NCBI GenBank assembly: GCA_963922455.1
Contig: CAWUIO010000012.1
Location: forward strand, 22,312 to 86,311
Origin: CAWUIO01 sp963922455
Lineage (GTDB): Bacteria > Bacteroidota > Bacteroidia > Cytophagales > Microscillaceae
Length of the DNA: 64,000 nt
Direction: 5' to 3'
Each line of letters starts with the position of its first letter. Within the stretch, counting starts at the first letter, position 1. The position numbers were made by a program, and so were the translations under genes. The notes under the pieces are model-generated. The model saw nothing but the letters and a program-made list of their open reading frames with translations. It was not told the DNA's origin and ran no database searches. Below are positions 45,754-54,161 of this stretch, piece after piece.

Positions 45754-46377
45754 TTATTTTTTGGGATTGATAGGCAAGGTAAGGCCTGTTGTGACAATCC
45801 CTAAATCGCCCCAACCCAGATCAAGAAAACCGCTTAATTTTTGGAAATTATAGCGAAAGCCGACCGCGGTGATGTTAAAGGGGAGGTGCAAACGGGTTTC
45901 TTCAAAAACATCCCGGTCAAAACTCACCTCGTTTATCCCCAGGCCAATGCCTCCCCCCGAATAAAGCTCCATGTGTTTTCTTTCCCACCAGGTACGGGTC
46001 CAATCGCATAGAATAGACGTGTAGCGGTGTTTTTCTTCCTGCTGTTCTCCCCCAAAGAAGGTTTCTTCTATCTTTAAGCGAACATGATTGATGAGTAAAC
46101 GGAAGCGTTTTTTCCTTTTTTTCCAGGAAATCCCGAAGCTATAAGATCCCTGCTCAATAAAGTTATATGTCCGGATATTGGGGTCTTGGAAGCTGAATAT
46201 CCCCCCATTGGGCGAAGTCTTATCTTCCATATGAAAAAAGACAGGAAAGGGGGCTATCCCGTAGCTAAAAAGGAGTTCTTTTTCTTTGCGCGGGGGCCTC
46301 TCCTGAATCTCCTGAGCTTTTAGAAAAGAGAGGGAGATGCTTTGGCTCATAATACAGCATAGCAAAATATTTCTCAT
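45754..46377 (-). CDS. Exported protein of unknown function, possibly outer-membrane barrel
   Basis: A 207-residue protein with a signal peptide (1-22, ILLCCIMSQSISLSFLKAQ). The mature sequence has alternating strands (ELLFSYGIAPFPVFFH, SYSFGISWKKRKKRFRLLI, LYSGGGIGLGINEVSF, SGFLDLGWGDLGIVTTGLTL) that suggest a small beta-barrel, but I recognise no family. Directly downstream is a fragment homologous to its last 45 residues, evidence for a past tandem duplication. Promoter and partners are not evident. Confidence 0.7.
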   Translation of the reverse strand: MRNILLCCIMSQSISLSFLKAQEIQERPPRKEKELLFSYGIAPFPVFFHMEDKTSPNGGIFSFQDPNIRTYNFIEQGSYSFGISWKKRKKRFRLLINHVRLKIEETFFGGEQQEEKHRYTSILCDWTRTWWERKHMELYSGGGIGLGINEVSFDRDVFEETRLHLPFNITAVGFRYNFQKLSGFLDLGWGDLGIVTTGLTLPINPKK

Positions 46378-46606
46378 AGAAAGGACAAGGGTATTTATGT
46401 AAATCGGTATTCTTAGGCTACACGAAAGAATAGTAGAAAAAGCTGCCTGGTATATACCCTTAGGCCAAGGATATTCACTTTAAGTCATATTTCAGGATTT
46501 TTCTTGAAATGTAGCCAAATGGCCATCAATTCCGTACCCATATTAAAATATCTTTTATAATCTTTGGGTAAAAGTACCAGTCTACATGATCGAACGTTTT
46601 ATATTT

Positions 46607-47044
46607 ATGAACAATCGTATTTTACTCTTCTGCTCCATTTTTTTATTCCTAGGATTTAGCAAGGTAAAAGCCCAAAACCTGGCCGATGCCCTGCCCATGG
46701 ATTCACTCGTGCAAGGCCCGCAAATGACCTTTGTGAGCCCAATGTATAATTTTGGTAAAGTACGCCAAGGTGATAAAATTAATACATCCTTCTTTTTTAA
46801 AAACACGGGTAATCAGCCCTTAATTATCTTGCAAGTACAAACAAGTTGTGGGTGTACGGTTAGTAATTGGAGCCGTGATCCCGTACTGCCTGGGCAAACC
46901 GGGGAAATTAATGTGACCTTTGATAGCGGAGAGCAAAAAGACCACACGGGCGATCAAAAGAAAGTCTTATTGGTTATTTCTAACTCGATTGAAAAAGAAC
47001 AACAGCTTGTTTTGCTGGGTCAGGTAAGCAAAGTTGAGAGATAA
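46607..47044 (+). CDS. DUF1573 exported protein
   Basis: Translated from the ATG at 46607 (MNNRILLFCSIFLFLGF...), the protein has 145 residues including a signal peptide ending KVKAQ; the frame opens seven codons earlier. The mature part MTFVSPMYNFGKVRQGDKIN, FFFKNTGNQPLIILQVQTSC, GCTVSNW and PGQTGEINVTFDSG is the DUF1573 Ig-like fold (ASPM/SPD2/hydin-like), with the conserved TSCGCT stretch. Such proteins are abundant in Bacteroidota and are periplasmic or surface-exposed; the role is unknown. No operon partner is evident. Confidence 0.88.
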   Translation: MNNRILLFCSIFLFLGFSKVKAQNLADALPMDSLVQGPQMTFVSPMYNFGKVRQGDKINTSFFFKNTGNQPLIILQVQTSCGCTVSNWSRDPVLPGQTGEINVTFDSGEQKDHTGDQKKVLLVISNSIEKEQQLVLLGQVSKVER

Positions 47045-47224
47045 TCAAGTATGATTTTGCGGCTATCTTCTGGTTTTTAGGGAGTCAAGTGATATTTACT
47101 TTGTTGTATACACGACAAAACCCTCAGTCATTGAATTGATTTATTTTCCTTCTTATTTTTCCTTCTTAACTTAGGCTTGCTTAATAATAATTCTTCCTAT
47201 CAAAATTTTTAGAATCCTAAACGT

Positions 47225-48001
47225 ATGGAAAACGGAAAAAGCGCTATAATCACGGGTAGTACCAGTGGTATCGGGTTGGGAATTGCCGAATCCTTTGCAA
47301 AATCGGGCTATAGCATCTGCTTTAATGGTCTTGAAGAAAACGGGGCCGAAATAGCAGCTGGCATCGGCGAGAAATATGGAGTAAAAACCATTTTTTCTGG
47401 AGCTAACCTCTTAAAAGTAGAGTCTATCCAAGAAATGGTAGCCACCGCCGAATCGGAATTTGGCAAAGTGGATGTTTTGGTCAACAATGCCGGGGTACAG
47501 TATGTTGCTCCCATCGATGAGTTTCCCGAATCCAAGTGGGACTTAATCATCGGGGTAAATATGTCGGCGGTCTTTCATACCAGCAAAGCGGTATGGACAG
47601 GCATGAAGCAAAGAGGTTTTGGAAGAATCATCAACATCACTTCTGCCCACGGATTGCGGGCTTCGGAGTTCAAAAGTGCTTATGTTACCTCCAAGCACGG
47701 GATCACTGGATTGACCAAAGTCTTAGCCTTAGAAGGGGCCCCTTTTGGAATTACGTGTAATGCCATCTGTCCCGGATACGTATTGACTCCCTTAGTACAG
47801 GGCCAGATAAAAGACCAAGCCGAATCTCACAATATGAGTGAAGACGAAGTGGTAGAAAAAGTCATGTTGAAGAAGCAAGCCATCAAACGCTTCGTAAAAG
47901 TTGAATCGATCGGGGCCTTGGCCTTATTTTTAGCCTCAGAAGCCGCCGAAACCGTAACGGGAGACTCCATTCCTATCGACGGCGGGTGGACTTCTCAATA
48001 A
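47225..48001 (+). CDS. bdhA: D-3-hydroxybutyrate dehydrogenase (SDR family)
   Basis: A 258-residue short-chain dehydrogenase, normal length, that interconverts 3-hydroxybutyrate and acetoacetate with NAD. The cofactor motif TGSTSGIG is at residues 10-17, VLVNNAGVQYVAPIDEFP follows, and the catalytic Ser/Tyr/Lys are in NITSAHGL and SAYVTSKHG. The stretch GLRASEFKSAYVTSKHG and the C-terminal LASEAAETVTGDSIPIDGGW are specifically bacterial hydroxybutyrate-dehydrogenase-like. Downstream (84 bp) is a patatin phospholipase gene. A bdhA-patatin pairing is known in Legionella, which supports a link to polyhydroxybutyrate or lipid turnover. Confidence 0.88.
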   Translation: MENGKSAIITGSTSGIGLGIAESFAKSGYSICFNGLEENGAEIAAGIGEKYGVKTIFSGANLLKVESIQEMVATAESEFGKVDVLVNNAGVQYVAPIDEFPESKWDLIIGVNMSAVFHTSKAVWTGMKQRGFGRIINITSAHGLRASEFKSAYVTSKHGITGLTKVLALEGAPFGITCNAICPGYVLTPLVQGQIKDQAESHNMSEDEVVEKVMLKKQAIKRFVKVESIGALALFLASEAAETVTGDSIPIDGGWTSQ

Positions 48002-48085
48002 ACAGGTGCTGAGGACTTTGGGGAGGAGTTTGTTTGATAGTAATTATTTCGTAAATTCCTTCCCAATTTCTTTGAAAGCATCTTT

Positions 48086-49093
48086 ATGTTTAAAACTATT
48101 GACGTTGCCCTGCAAGGCGGGGGTTCTCACGGAGCCTTTACCTGGGGAGTGTTAGAGCGGCTACTGGAAGTAAGAAGCCTCGTGATTGAAGGGGTCTGTG
48201 GTACCAGTGCCGGGGCTATGAATGCTACTATGCTTGCCTATGGGATGCACCGGGGGGGGCGACAAGCCGCCATTGATCTGCTAGCCGAGTTTTGGGAGCG
48301 GGCTTCCGAAAAGCAGGGAAGTAATATGTTTCAGCCCAATTTCCTGGACCGTATGTTTGGTATGGGAAAAGTAGACTATTCTCCGGCCTATTATTTTTTA
48401 GATTGGATGGCCAATACCTTTTCTCCCTATCAATTCAACCCCTTTGACATCAATCCCCTTAAAAATCTTATCAATAGCTTGGTAGATTTTGAAGAACTAC
48501 GGCAAACCGATGCGGTCAAGCTCTTCGTTTGTGCTACCAATGTGCGTACCTCCCGGGCCAAAGTCTTCACCACCCGCGAAATCTCCTGCGATGCGGTGAT
48601 GGCCTCGGCCTGTTTACCCCACATCTTCAAAGCCGTAGAAATAGATGGCGAAGCCTACTGGGATGGCGGTTTTATGGGTAACCCCCCAATTTTTCCCTTG
48701 ATTGACGATACCGAGACGGAAGATATCCTCCTGATACAAATCAATCCTATACAAGTAGACAAGATACCGCAAACGGCCTTGGAAATCCGGGAGCGGATTA
48801 GTGAGCTGAGTTTTAACGCCAGCCTTATGCATGAGATGCGGAGAATTAAATTTGTGCAACGTATCTTGGAGTTGGGCATCAATGACGGAAAACTCCGCAA
48901 CCTGCATATTCATTGTGTGAACCCCGAAGAGGAGCTAAACCAAATTGGTTCCAACTCTCGCTTAAATACCGATTGGGACTTTTTACAACGTTTGCGCAAA
49001 TTGGGCCGGGAAAAAGCCGAGGAATGGCTCAATGAAAATTACGATAAATTGGGCGTAGAGTCGACCTGCGATGTACGGAAGACTTTTTTATAA
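48086..49093 (+). CDS. Patatin-like phospholipase
   Basis: A 335-residue serine hydrolase. The oxyanion hole GGGSHGAF begins at residue 11, the nucleophile Ser41 is in GTSAG and the catalytic Asp is in WDGGFMGNPP near residue 193, so the Ser-Asp dyad is intact. There is no signal peptide, which implies a cytoplasmic or inner-membrane-associated enzyme. It lies between bdhA and an AlkB-like gene; the AlkB start is 5 bp after its stop, so those two are surely co-transcribed. A role in lipid or polyhydroxybutyrate metabolism is inferred from bdhA. Confidence 0.9.
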   Translation: MFKTIDVALQGGGSHGAFTWGVLERLLEVRSLVIEGVCGTSAGAMNATMLAYGMHRGGRQAAIDLLAEFWERASEKQGSNMFQPNFLDRMFGMGKVDYSPAYYFLDWMANTFSPYQFNPFDINPLKNLINSLVDFEELRQTDAVKLFVCATNVRTSRAKVFTTREISCDAVMASACLPHIFKAVEIDGEAYWDGGFMGNPPIFPLIDDTETEDILLIQINPIQVDKIPQTALEIRERISELSFNASLMHEMRRIKFVQRILELGINDGKLRNLHIHCVNPEEELNQIGSNSRLNTDWDFLQRLRKLGREKAEEWLNENYDKLGVESTCDVRKTFL

Positions 49094-49098
49094 GCGAT

Positions 49099-49686
49099 AT
49101 GAAACTTTTTGAAGCGGAGCGTATTCCCTCAATACCGGGCTTACGCTATATTGATGAATTTCTGGACTCATCCCAACAACAGGAGCTCTTGCAAGCCCTT
49201 GACCAAGAAGACTGCTTAGGCGATCTCCAAAGAAGGGTGCAGCATTACGGTTATAAATACGATTATAAACGGAGGAGCATCGATGCTTCTCTCAGATTGG
49301 GGCCCCTGCCAGATGGGTCACTTGCCATGGTGCCCCGTTTACAGGGCTATTGCTTTCAGGAGGCTGCCCCCGACCAACTGATCGTAAATGAATACCAACC
49401 TGGACAAGGCATCAGCTTACACGTGGATTGTGAACCTTGTTTTGAGCATGAAATTGCCAGCCTCAGCCTGGGTTCGGCTTGCCGAATGGAATTTTCTCCC
49501 GTAAAAAACCCAAAGGAGAAAGAAAGTCTTTTTCTAGAACCGGGCAGTCTCTTGATTTTACAAGACCAAGCCCGCTACGCATGGAAGCACGGTATCCCTG
49601 CCCGGCGCTCTGATCCCTATCAAGGACAAAAAGTGGCCCGTTCTCGCCGGGTTTCCCTTACGTTTCGAAAGGTTATTCTGGATTAA
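49099..49686 (+). CDS. AlkB-like 2-oxoglutarate/Fe(II) dioxygenase
   Basis: A 195-residue protein of the AlkB superfamily, similar in size to ALKBH-type members. The N-terminal IPSIPGLRYIDEFLDSSQQQ precedes the core VNEYQPGQGISLHVDCEPCF, whose HxD supplies two iron ligands, then IASLSLGSACRMEF. The distal iron His would be in YAWKHGIPARRSD, followed by SRRVSLTFR with the 2-oxoglutarate-binding arginines. The family repairs alkylated DNA or RNA or modifies RNA/protein. It is translationally close to the patatin gene (5 bp), an unusual partner, and ends just before a terminally located element (copy 10). Confidence 0.85.
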   Translation: MKLFEAERIPSIPGLRYIDEFLDSSQQQELLQALDQEDCLGDLQRRVQHYGYKYDYKRRSIDASLRLGPLPDGSLAMVPRLQGYCFQEAAPDQLIVNEYQPGQGISLHVDCEPCFEHEIASLSLGSACRMEFSPVKNPKEKESLFLEPGSLLILQDQARYAWKHGIPARRSDPYQGQKVARSRRVSLTFRKVILD

Positions 49687-49698
49687 AACAATTTTTTT

Positions 49699-49830
49699 GG
49701 CTGAGGGATAGAACGGCCTGTTTGAGCCCGCCGCTGGGCTGCGGGTAGGCCGGCGAGTAGTGATAGCCCGACCCCGGCTGGCACTTTTTATTCATTTCCG
49801 CCTTATTTGACAAAAGCCGGGGGCAGCCCC
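49699..49830 (-). repeat. Dispersed GC-rich structured element, copy 10 (G-C class)
   Basis: On the minus strand it runs from GGGGCTGCCCCCGGC to CCCTCAGCC, with stem B CCCCGGC/GCCGGGG. It lies in a convergent gap, sense to the small T9SS gene, 5-12 bp beyond that gene's terminator. Seven A follow its AGCC end. Confidence 0.88.
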
Positions 49831-49834
49831 TAAT

Positions 49835-49863
49835 CAAAAAAAGACCGGCCTTGCGACCGGTCT
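49835..49863 (-). terminator. Rho-independent terminator of the small T9SS gene
   Basis: On the minus strand AGACCGG, an 8-nt loop and CCGGTCT are followed by seven T. It lies 21 bp past the stop at 49885 and immediately before element copy 10. Confidence 0.92.
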
Positions 49864-49884
49864 AGGTGGATCACGCTCTTGTTT

Positions 49885-50499
49885 TTAGCGCACTATCATA
49901 ATCTGCGATGTCATTACTTCGGCATTTCGGCGAAGTATAAGCAGGTATTGCCCTCTGGACGCTTCACGGATATTTACTTCAAAATGAGCGGCCGAAGGCA
50001 GGGCCCGGGTAAAAACTTTCCCACCCCCGGGTTGGTGGATTTCTACTTGCCAGGTATCCTCACTAGCCAAATCCTGAGCATCCAGATCAATTTTTAGGTG
50101 AAATTGACCCGAGTTGGGATTGGGGTAGATGAGGAGTTTATCTTCCCAGGCTACTTGAGTAGCTAGGGTTTGGCTTTCTTGTGGAAAATCGGCGGCTTGC
50201 ACCCGGATATCATCTGTGGTGATCCCTATGCGAGCTAGGAAATTGCTTCCTTCCTCGGCTGTAAATCCCTCACGTAAAGTGATTACGCTACCGGCCCGGT
50301 ACGTAGCCCCTGCCCCTGATGCAATTACATTACGGGCATCGAGGGTATTTGTGGCTTGTAGTACAATTATACCGGTCAAAACATCATCGTCGGGGCTTGT
50401 AAGCACCCATTCGTCCTGGGCCTGAATCGGGCCCCAAAGCAGTAAGGATAAGAAGCCCCCCCAAAGGAGTGGGCTTCCCCAAGGTTTATTTCTGGGCAT
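49885..50499 (-). CDS. Small exported protein with T9SS type A sorting domain
   Basis: A 204-residue secreted protein. The signal peptide is residues 1-28 (LLWGGFLSLLLWGPIQAQ). A short beta domain (IIVLQATNTLDARNVIASGA, YRAGSVITLREGFTAEEGSN) of a type often seen in Bacteroidota precedes a T9SS C-terminal sorting domain (about 125-204; LLIYPNPNSGQFHLKIDL ... GQYLLILRRN). Its start overlaps the stop of the large NTFLG-repeat gene by 14 bp, so translation is probably coupled. It may be a secreted partner of that repeat protein. A strong terminator follows. Confidence 0.8.
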   Translation of the reverse strand: MPRNKPWGSPLLWGGFLSLLLWGPIQAQDEWVLTSPDDDVLTGIIVLQATNTLDARNVIASGAGATYRAGSVITLREGFTAEEGSNFLARIGITTDDIRVQAADFPQESQTLATQVAWEDKLLIYPNPNSGQFHLKIDLDAQDLASEDTWQVEIHQPGGGKVFTRALPSAAHFEVNIREASRGQYLLILRRNAEVMTSQIMIVR

Positions 50500-53400
50500 C
50501 GAGGGCTTGTTTTAGGGCTTGATTTTCTTTTTTTAGGTTGGCAAAGTCATCCTGGATTTGTTTCAGGACTTCCATCATGGCCGATGTTTGAGAAGCTTGC
50601 TCCCGGATTTTTTGTTCTTGCTCCAAAGTGTATAAAGTCAACTCTTCAATTTTCTGGAGCAAGGTAGCGTTCATTTCGCCTAGGAAGATTCCGTTTTTCT
50701 CGACTTCTTCTTCGGAGGGGACGGCAGGTAAGTGCCCGTTTTGACGGATATATTCCTGCACTTCGTCTAAGCTGGGCAGCTCATAGTCGTCTTCAAATAC
50801 GAAGTCGGCCCATCCTGTATATACTTTTACCTCGGTAGCGCGGACTTTCCCGTTTACCGATAGGGTATACGTACCCGTTTCATCCTGGAATTCTTTGGTA
50901 TTGATGCCCACAACACCGGCCCGGAAATCTCCGTAAATGAGGGGCGTAGAGCTAAGGCGGTTTACGATCCAAAGTTTGTTGGAACCTTTCTCGATATACC
51001 CGGCTTGGTTACCGATAAAGACATTACCACTCCCCGTCGTATTTTGGAAACCGGCTTCGTGGCCTAAGAAAACATTGTCATTTCCCTCAGAACTTAATTT
51101 ACCGGCGCGGTACCCCAGAAATACATTGCGGTTGGATGAAGTACCGTTTGACCCTGCTTCGTAACCCAGGTAGGTATTTCGCTCTCCGTCGATATTTTGA
51201 ACCCCAGCTTGGGCACCTAAGAACATATTAAAGCTACCGGTGGTATTTCGGCGTCCGGCGGCATTTCCGATAAATACGTTGCGTCCCCCGGTGTTGGTAA
51301 ATTGCCCGGCCCGGTAGCCAAAGAAGGTGTTTTCGGCCCCGCTCAGGTTATTGAGTCCGGCCTGGGAGCCTAAAAACGTGTTCCGGGCCCCACTAACATT
51401 ACTCTTACCAGCTTCCCAACCGATGAATGTATTTTCACTTCCGCTTTGGTTTAATTGTCCGGCGGCTTGGCCCATGAAGGTATTGCTGTTCCCGGTGGTA
51501 TTGCTCAAACCAGCAGCTTGCCCAAAGAATGAGTTGGAAGCACCTGTAGTATTACTTTGACCGCTACTTTTCCCGAAAAAGCTGTTTAAGGCCCCCGTAG
51601 TATTGCTCAAACCGGTAGAATCGCCTACAAAGGTATTGTTAGAACCTGTTGAGTTCCCTAACCCGGCATATAAGCCTAGGAAGGTGTTGCTGTTTCCAGT
51701 GGTATTAAAAAAACCGGCGGCGTTTCCGAGGAAGGTGTTATCGTTTCCAAGGTTGTTATTTCGTCCGGCCTGCTGACCAATGAAAGTATTATTGTTCCCC
51801 TCGGAGTTTAATAAACCTGATTGCTGCCCTACAAAAGTATTGAATGCCCCTACGGTATTGGCTTGACCGGAGTTGTAACCGAGAAAGGTATTAAACTGGC
51901 CTGTTGTATTAAGCATCCCGGCGTTGGCACCCACAAACGTATTGTCACGAGCGGTAGTGTTGCCGGCGCCGGCCCCTTGGCCTAAGAAGGTATTGTTCAA
52001 ACCGGTGGTGTTGCTTGACCCGCTTTGGCTTCCCAAGAAAGTATTGGCGGTACCTGTTGTGTTTTGGGTACCAGATTGATTACCAACGAAGGTATTTTGG
52101 GAGGCAGTCAAATTGTTCAGGCCAGCATCTTTGCCGATGAATGTATTGAGAGATCCATTATTTTGCAAACCCGCCGAGTCACCTAAGAATACATTATCCC
52201 GACCTGTAGTGTTGTTTTGCCCGGCGGCGCTTCCTAAGAATGTATTGTTTGAGCCCGTTGTATTTTGGGCGCCCGAAGCTTGTCCTAAGAAGGTATTGCT
52301 AGAACCTGTGGAGTTAAAAAAGCCAGCAGAATTACCTAGGAAGGTATTAAAACTACTGGTAGTATTAGAGCTACCGGCCAGTACTCCAATAAAGGTATTG
52401 GAGGCCCCTGTAGTGTTGGCTGTACCAGAAGAAGCCCCTAAAAACGTATTGCCGGCTCCTGTGCTGTTGGCATTTCCAGAAAAATACCCGATAAAAGTAT
52501 TTAAAGAGGCTGTGGTATTGCTTTTACCCGCTTGGGAGCCCATAAAGGTGTTAAAATTACCCGTAGTGTTGACCAATCCAGACTCCGTGCCCAAATAAGT
52601 ATTGTGAAATCCGGTGGTATTGTCTTGCCCGGCAGATTTTCCCAAGAAAGTATTAGCGGTACCATTGGTATTGCGGTTCCCGGCCCGGTTCCCTACAAAG
52701 GTATTGTTACTGGCAGTATTGGCCCTTCCTGCTTCATTCCCAATGAAGACATTTAAACCTCCTGTTACATTGCCGTACCCGGCATTATTTCCAATGAAGA
52801 CATTTTCTCCGCCTCCATCATTAAAGGCTCCAGATAATTTTCCTATAAACACATTTTGCTCACCGTCAAAGTTTGAAAATCCGGCTCGGTAACCCAAGAA
52901 GATATTATCGTTACCGGCAGTGTTTTGTAAACCCGACTCAAAACCTATAAAGATATTATCATTACCAATGGTATTTTGCCAGCCGGCCCGGTGACCGAGT
53001 AGGGTATTTTCTTTTCCGGTAGTATTGCTATAACCCGCTCTATACCCTAGCATGGTATTTTTGGACGCAGTCGTGTTTTCATACCCCGCTTCATAGCCTA
53101 TGAAGGTATTTTCGTTGCCCTGATTGCTTCTCCCACTGGCTACTCCAAAAAAGCTGTTAAAATTTCCATTCGAGTTAAAGACACCACTTTGGGCACCCAC
53201 AAACGTATTGGAGGCTCCAAGAGCGTTTTCCTGACCCGCTTGGCTCCCAACAAAGGTATTGGCACTACCATTGTTTAAAAACCCGGCTAAGTTGCCTATA
53301 AAGGTATTGACTGCCCCGGTGGTATTATTGGCCCCAGCGGCATTACCAAAGAAGGAGTTATTATTACCCGTGTTATTGTCCCTTCCGGCACTTACCCCAA

Positions 53401-53764
53401 AGAATGAATTGAATTCCCCTGTTCGGTTAAGATTACCTGCTTCATAACCGACAAAAGTATTATCGTCTGCATTGTTGAAAAGTTCTCCCGCTTTGAATCC
53501 AATTAACACATTACGGGAACCCGTATTATTGGTAAAACCGGAGCGGTATCCGATGTAGATATTGCTACTTCCGGCCGTATTAAAAGCGCCGGCTTCATGC
53601 CCCAAAAAGACATTGTGGGTGCCTGAGGATGAACTCATGAATTGTCCGGCATTAAATCCCAGACGGGTGTTGTTGCCCGAAAGGCAAGTCCCGGTTGGGC
53701 ATTGGGCCCAGGCTTGACCATACAGCCCCAGGCAAAAGACTAGAAATAGAAGATGTTTTTTCAT
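50486..53764 (-). CDS. Giant 17-residue NTFLG-repeat surface protein with C-terminal coiled-coil/chaperone-like domain
   Basis: Translated from the ATG at 53764 (MKKHLLFLVFCLGLYGQAWA, a signal peptide), it has 1092 residues. The long open frame to 54112 is false: its start lies in element copy 11. Residues about 30-935 are some 53 repeats of 17 residues, consensus NTFLGxxAGxxNTTGxx (51 bp in DNA), which should form a long parallel beta-solenoid or trimeric stalk. The repeat ends with KLWIVNRLSSTPLIYGDF. The C-terminus has VNGKVRATEVKVYTGWADFV, ELPSLDEVQEYIRQNGHLPA, then a coiled coil, a module seen at the end of many Bacteroidota tail-fibre-like surface proteins. No T9SS tail of its own; the coupled downstream gene has one. 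Confidence 0.82.
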   Translation of the reverse strand: MKKHLLFLVFCLGLYGQAWAQCPTGTCLSGNNTRLGFNAGQFMSSSSGTHNVFLGHEAGAFNTAGSSNIYIGYRSGFTNNTGSRNVLIGFKAGELFNNADDNTFVGYEAGNLNRTGEFNSFFGVSAGRDNNTGNNNSFFGNAAGANNTTGAVNTFIGNLAGFLNNGSANTFVGSQAGQENALGASNTFVGAQSGVFNSNGNFNSFFGVASGRSNQGNENTFIGYEAGYENTTASKNTMLGYRAGYSNTTGKENTLLGHRAGWQNTIGNDNIFIGFESGLQNTAGNDNIFLGYRAGFSNFDGEQNVFIGKLSGAFNDGGGENVFIGNNAGYGNVTGGLNVFIGNEAGRANTASNNTFVGNRAGNRNTNGTANTFLGKSAGQDNTTGFHNTYLGTESGLVNTTGNFNTFMGSQAGKSNTTASLNTFIGYFSGNANSTGAGNTFLGASSGTANTTGASNTFIGVLAGSSNTTSSFNTFLGNSAGFFNSTGSSNTFLGQASGAQNTTGSNNTFLGSAAGQNNTTGRDNVFLGDSAGLQNNGSLNTFIGKDAGLNNLTASQNTFVGNQSGTQNTTGTANTFLGSQSGSSNTTGLNNTFLGQGAGAGNTTARDNTFVGANAGMLNTTGQFNTFLGYNSGQANTVGAFNTFVGQQSGLLNSEGNNNTFIGQQAGRNNNLGNDNTFLGNAAGFFNTTGNSNTFLGLYAGLGNSTGSNNTFVGDSTGLSNTTGALNSFFGKSSGQSNTTGASNSFFGQAAGLSNTTGNSNTFMGQAAGQLNQSGSENTFIGWEAGKSNVSGARNTFLGSQAGLNNLSGAENTFFGYRAGQFTNTGGRNVFIGNAAGRRNTTGSFNMFLGAQAGVQNIDGERNTYLGYEAGSNGTSSNRNVFLGYRAGKLSSEGNDNVFLGHEAGFQNTTGSGNVFIGNQAGYIEKGSNKLWIVNRLSSTPLIYGDFRAGVVGINTKEFQDETGTYTLSVNGKVRATEVKVYTGWADFVFEDDYELPSLDEVQEYIRQNGHLPAVPSEEEVEKNGIFLGEMNATLLQKIEELTLYTLEQEQKIREQASQTSAMMEVLKQIQDDFANLKKENQALKQALDAQK

Positions 53765-54006
53765 TTTCCTGCTTAGGATTAAAGGTGAATATTGATTGCG
53801 AAGGGACGACTGCAAACAATACAATCTTCCCAGACTGATCAAATTCGGAAAACCCCTCCTCCCAAAAGGATGATCCGGCTGAATAGCCTTTATTGGTGTG
53901 AAAGCAGGAAAATGATTGAAGATTGGTATAACAAATATATATATGAAATCCGTAAATACGGCATCTTGGGCAAATTTCGCCTTGCGAAGTTTGTAAAATA
54001 GGAGTT

Positions 54007-54135
54007 GGGGCTTGCCCGCGCTATAAAATTTGGCGAAAAAGGCAATTATTACCTGCGCGGGCCGGGCTTTCGCTACTCGCTGCCTTTCCCCACGGGGCCC
54101 CCACGAGCTCAAACAGGCCGCTCTATCCCTAAGCC
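54007..54135 (+). repeat. Dispersed GC-rich structured element, copy 11 (T-A class)
   Basis: It runs from GGGGCTTGCCCGCGC to CCCTAAGCC, with an 8-bp stem B (GCCCGCGC/GCGCGGGC) and a CTCG/CGAG stem C containing a CCCC/GGGG hairpin. It lies between two minus-strand repeat-protein genes and is antisense to both. The rest of the 53765-54161 gap is featureless. Confidence 0.9.
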
Positions 54136-54161
54136 ATGGGCATCAGACAAGCCAGTTTTGT

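Noticed and set aside
52113..52598. 161-codon plus-strand frame inside the repeat gene
   Set aside because: It is antisense to the NTFLG repeats and arises from their biased codon pattern; the product is a repeat artefact.
50980..53680. Regular 51-bp periodicity that might suggest a CRISPR or satellite array
   Set aside because: The period is 17 codons of a continuous reading frame with a protein consensus. There are no unique spacers or identical repeats.
53765..54112. N-terminal extension of the large NTFLG-repeat gene
   Set aside because: The extra codons lie in element copy 11 and intergenic DNA. A clear signal peptide starts at 53764.
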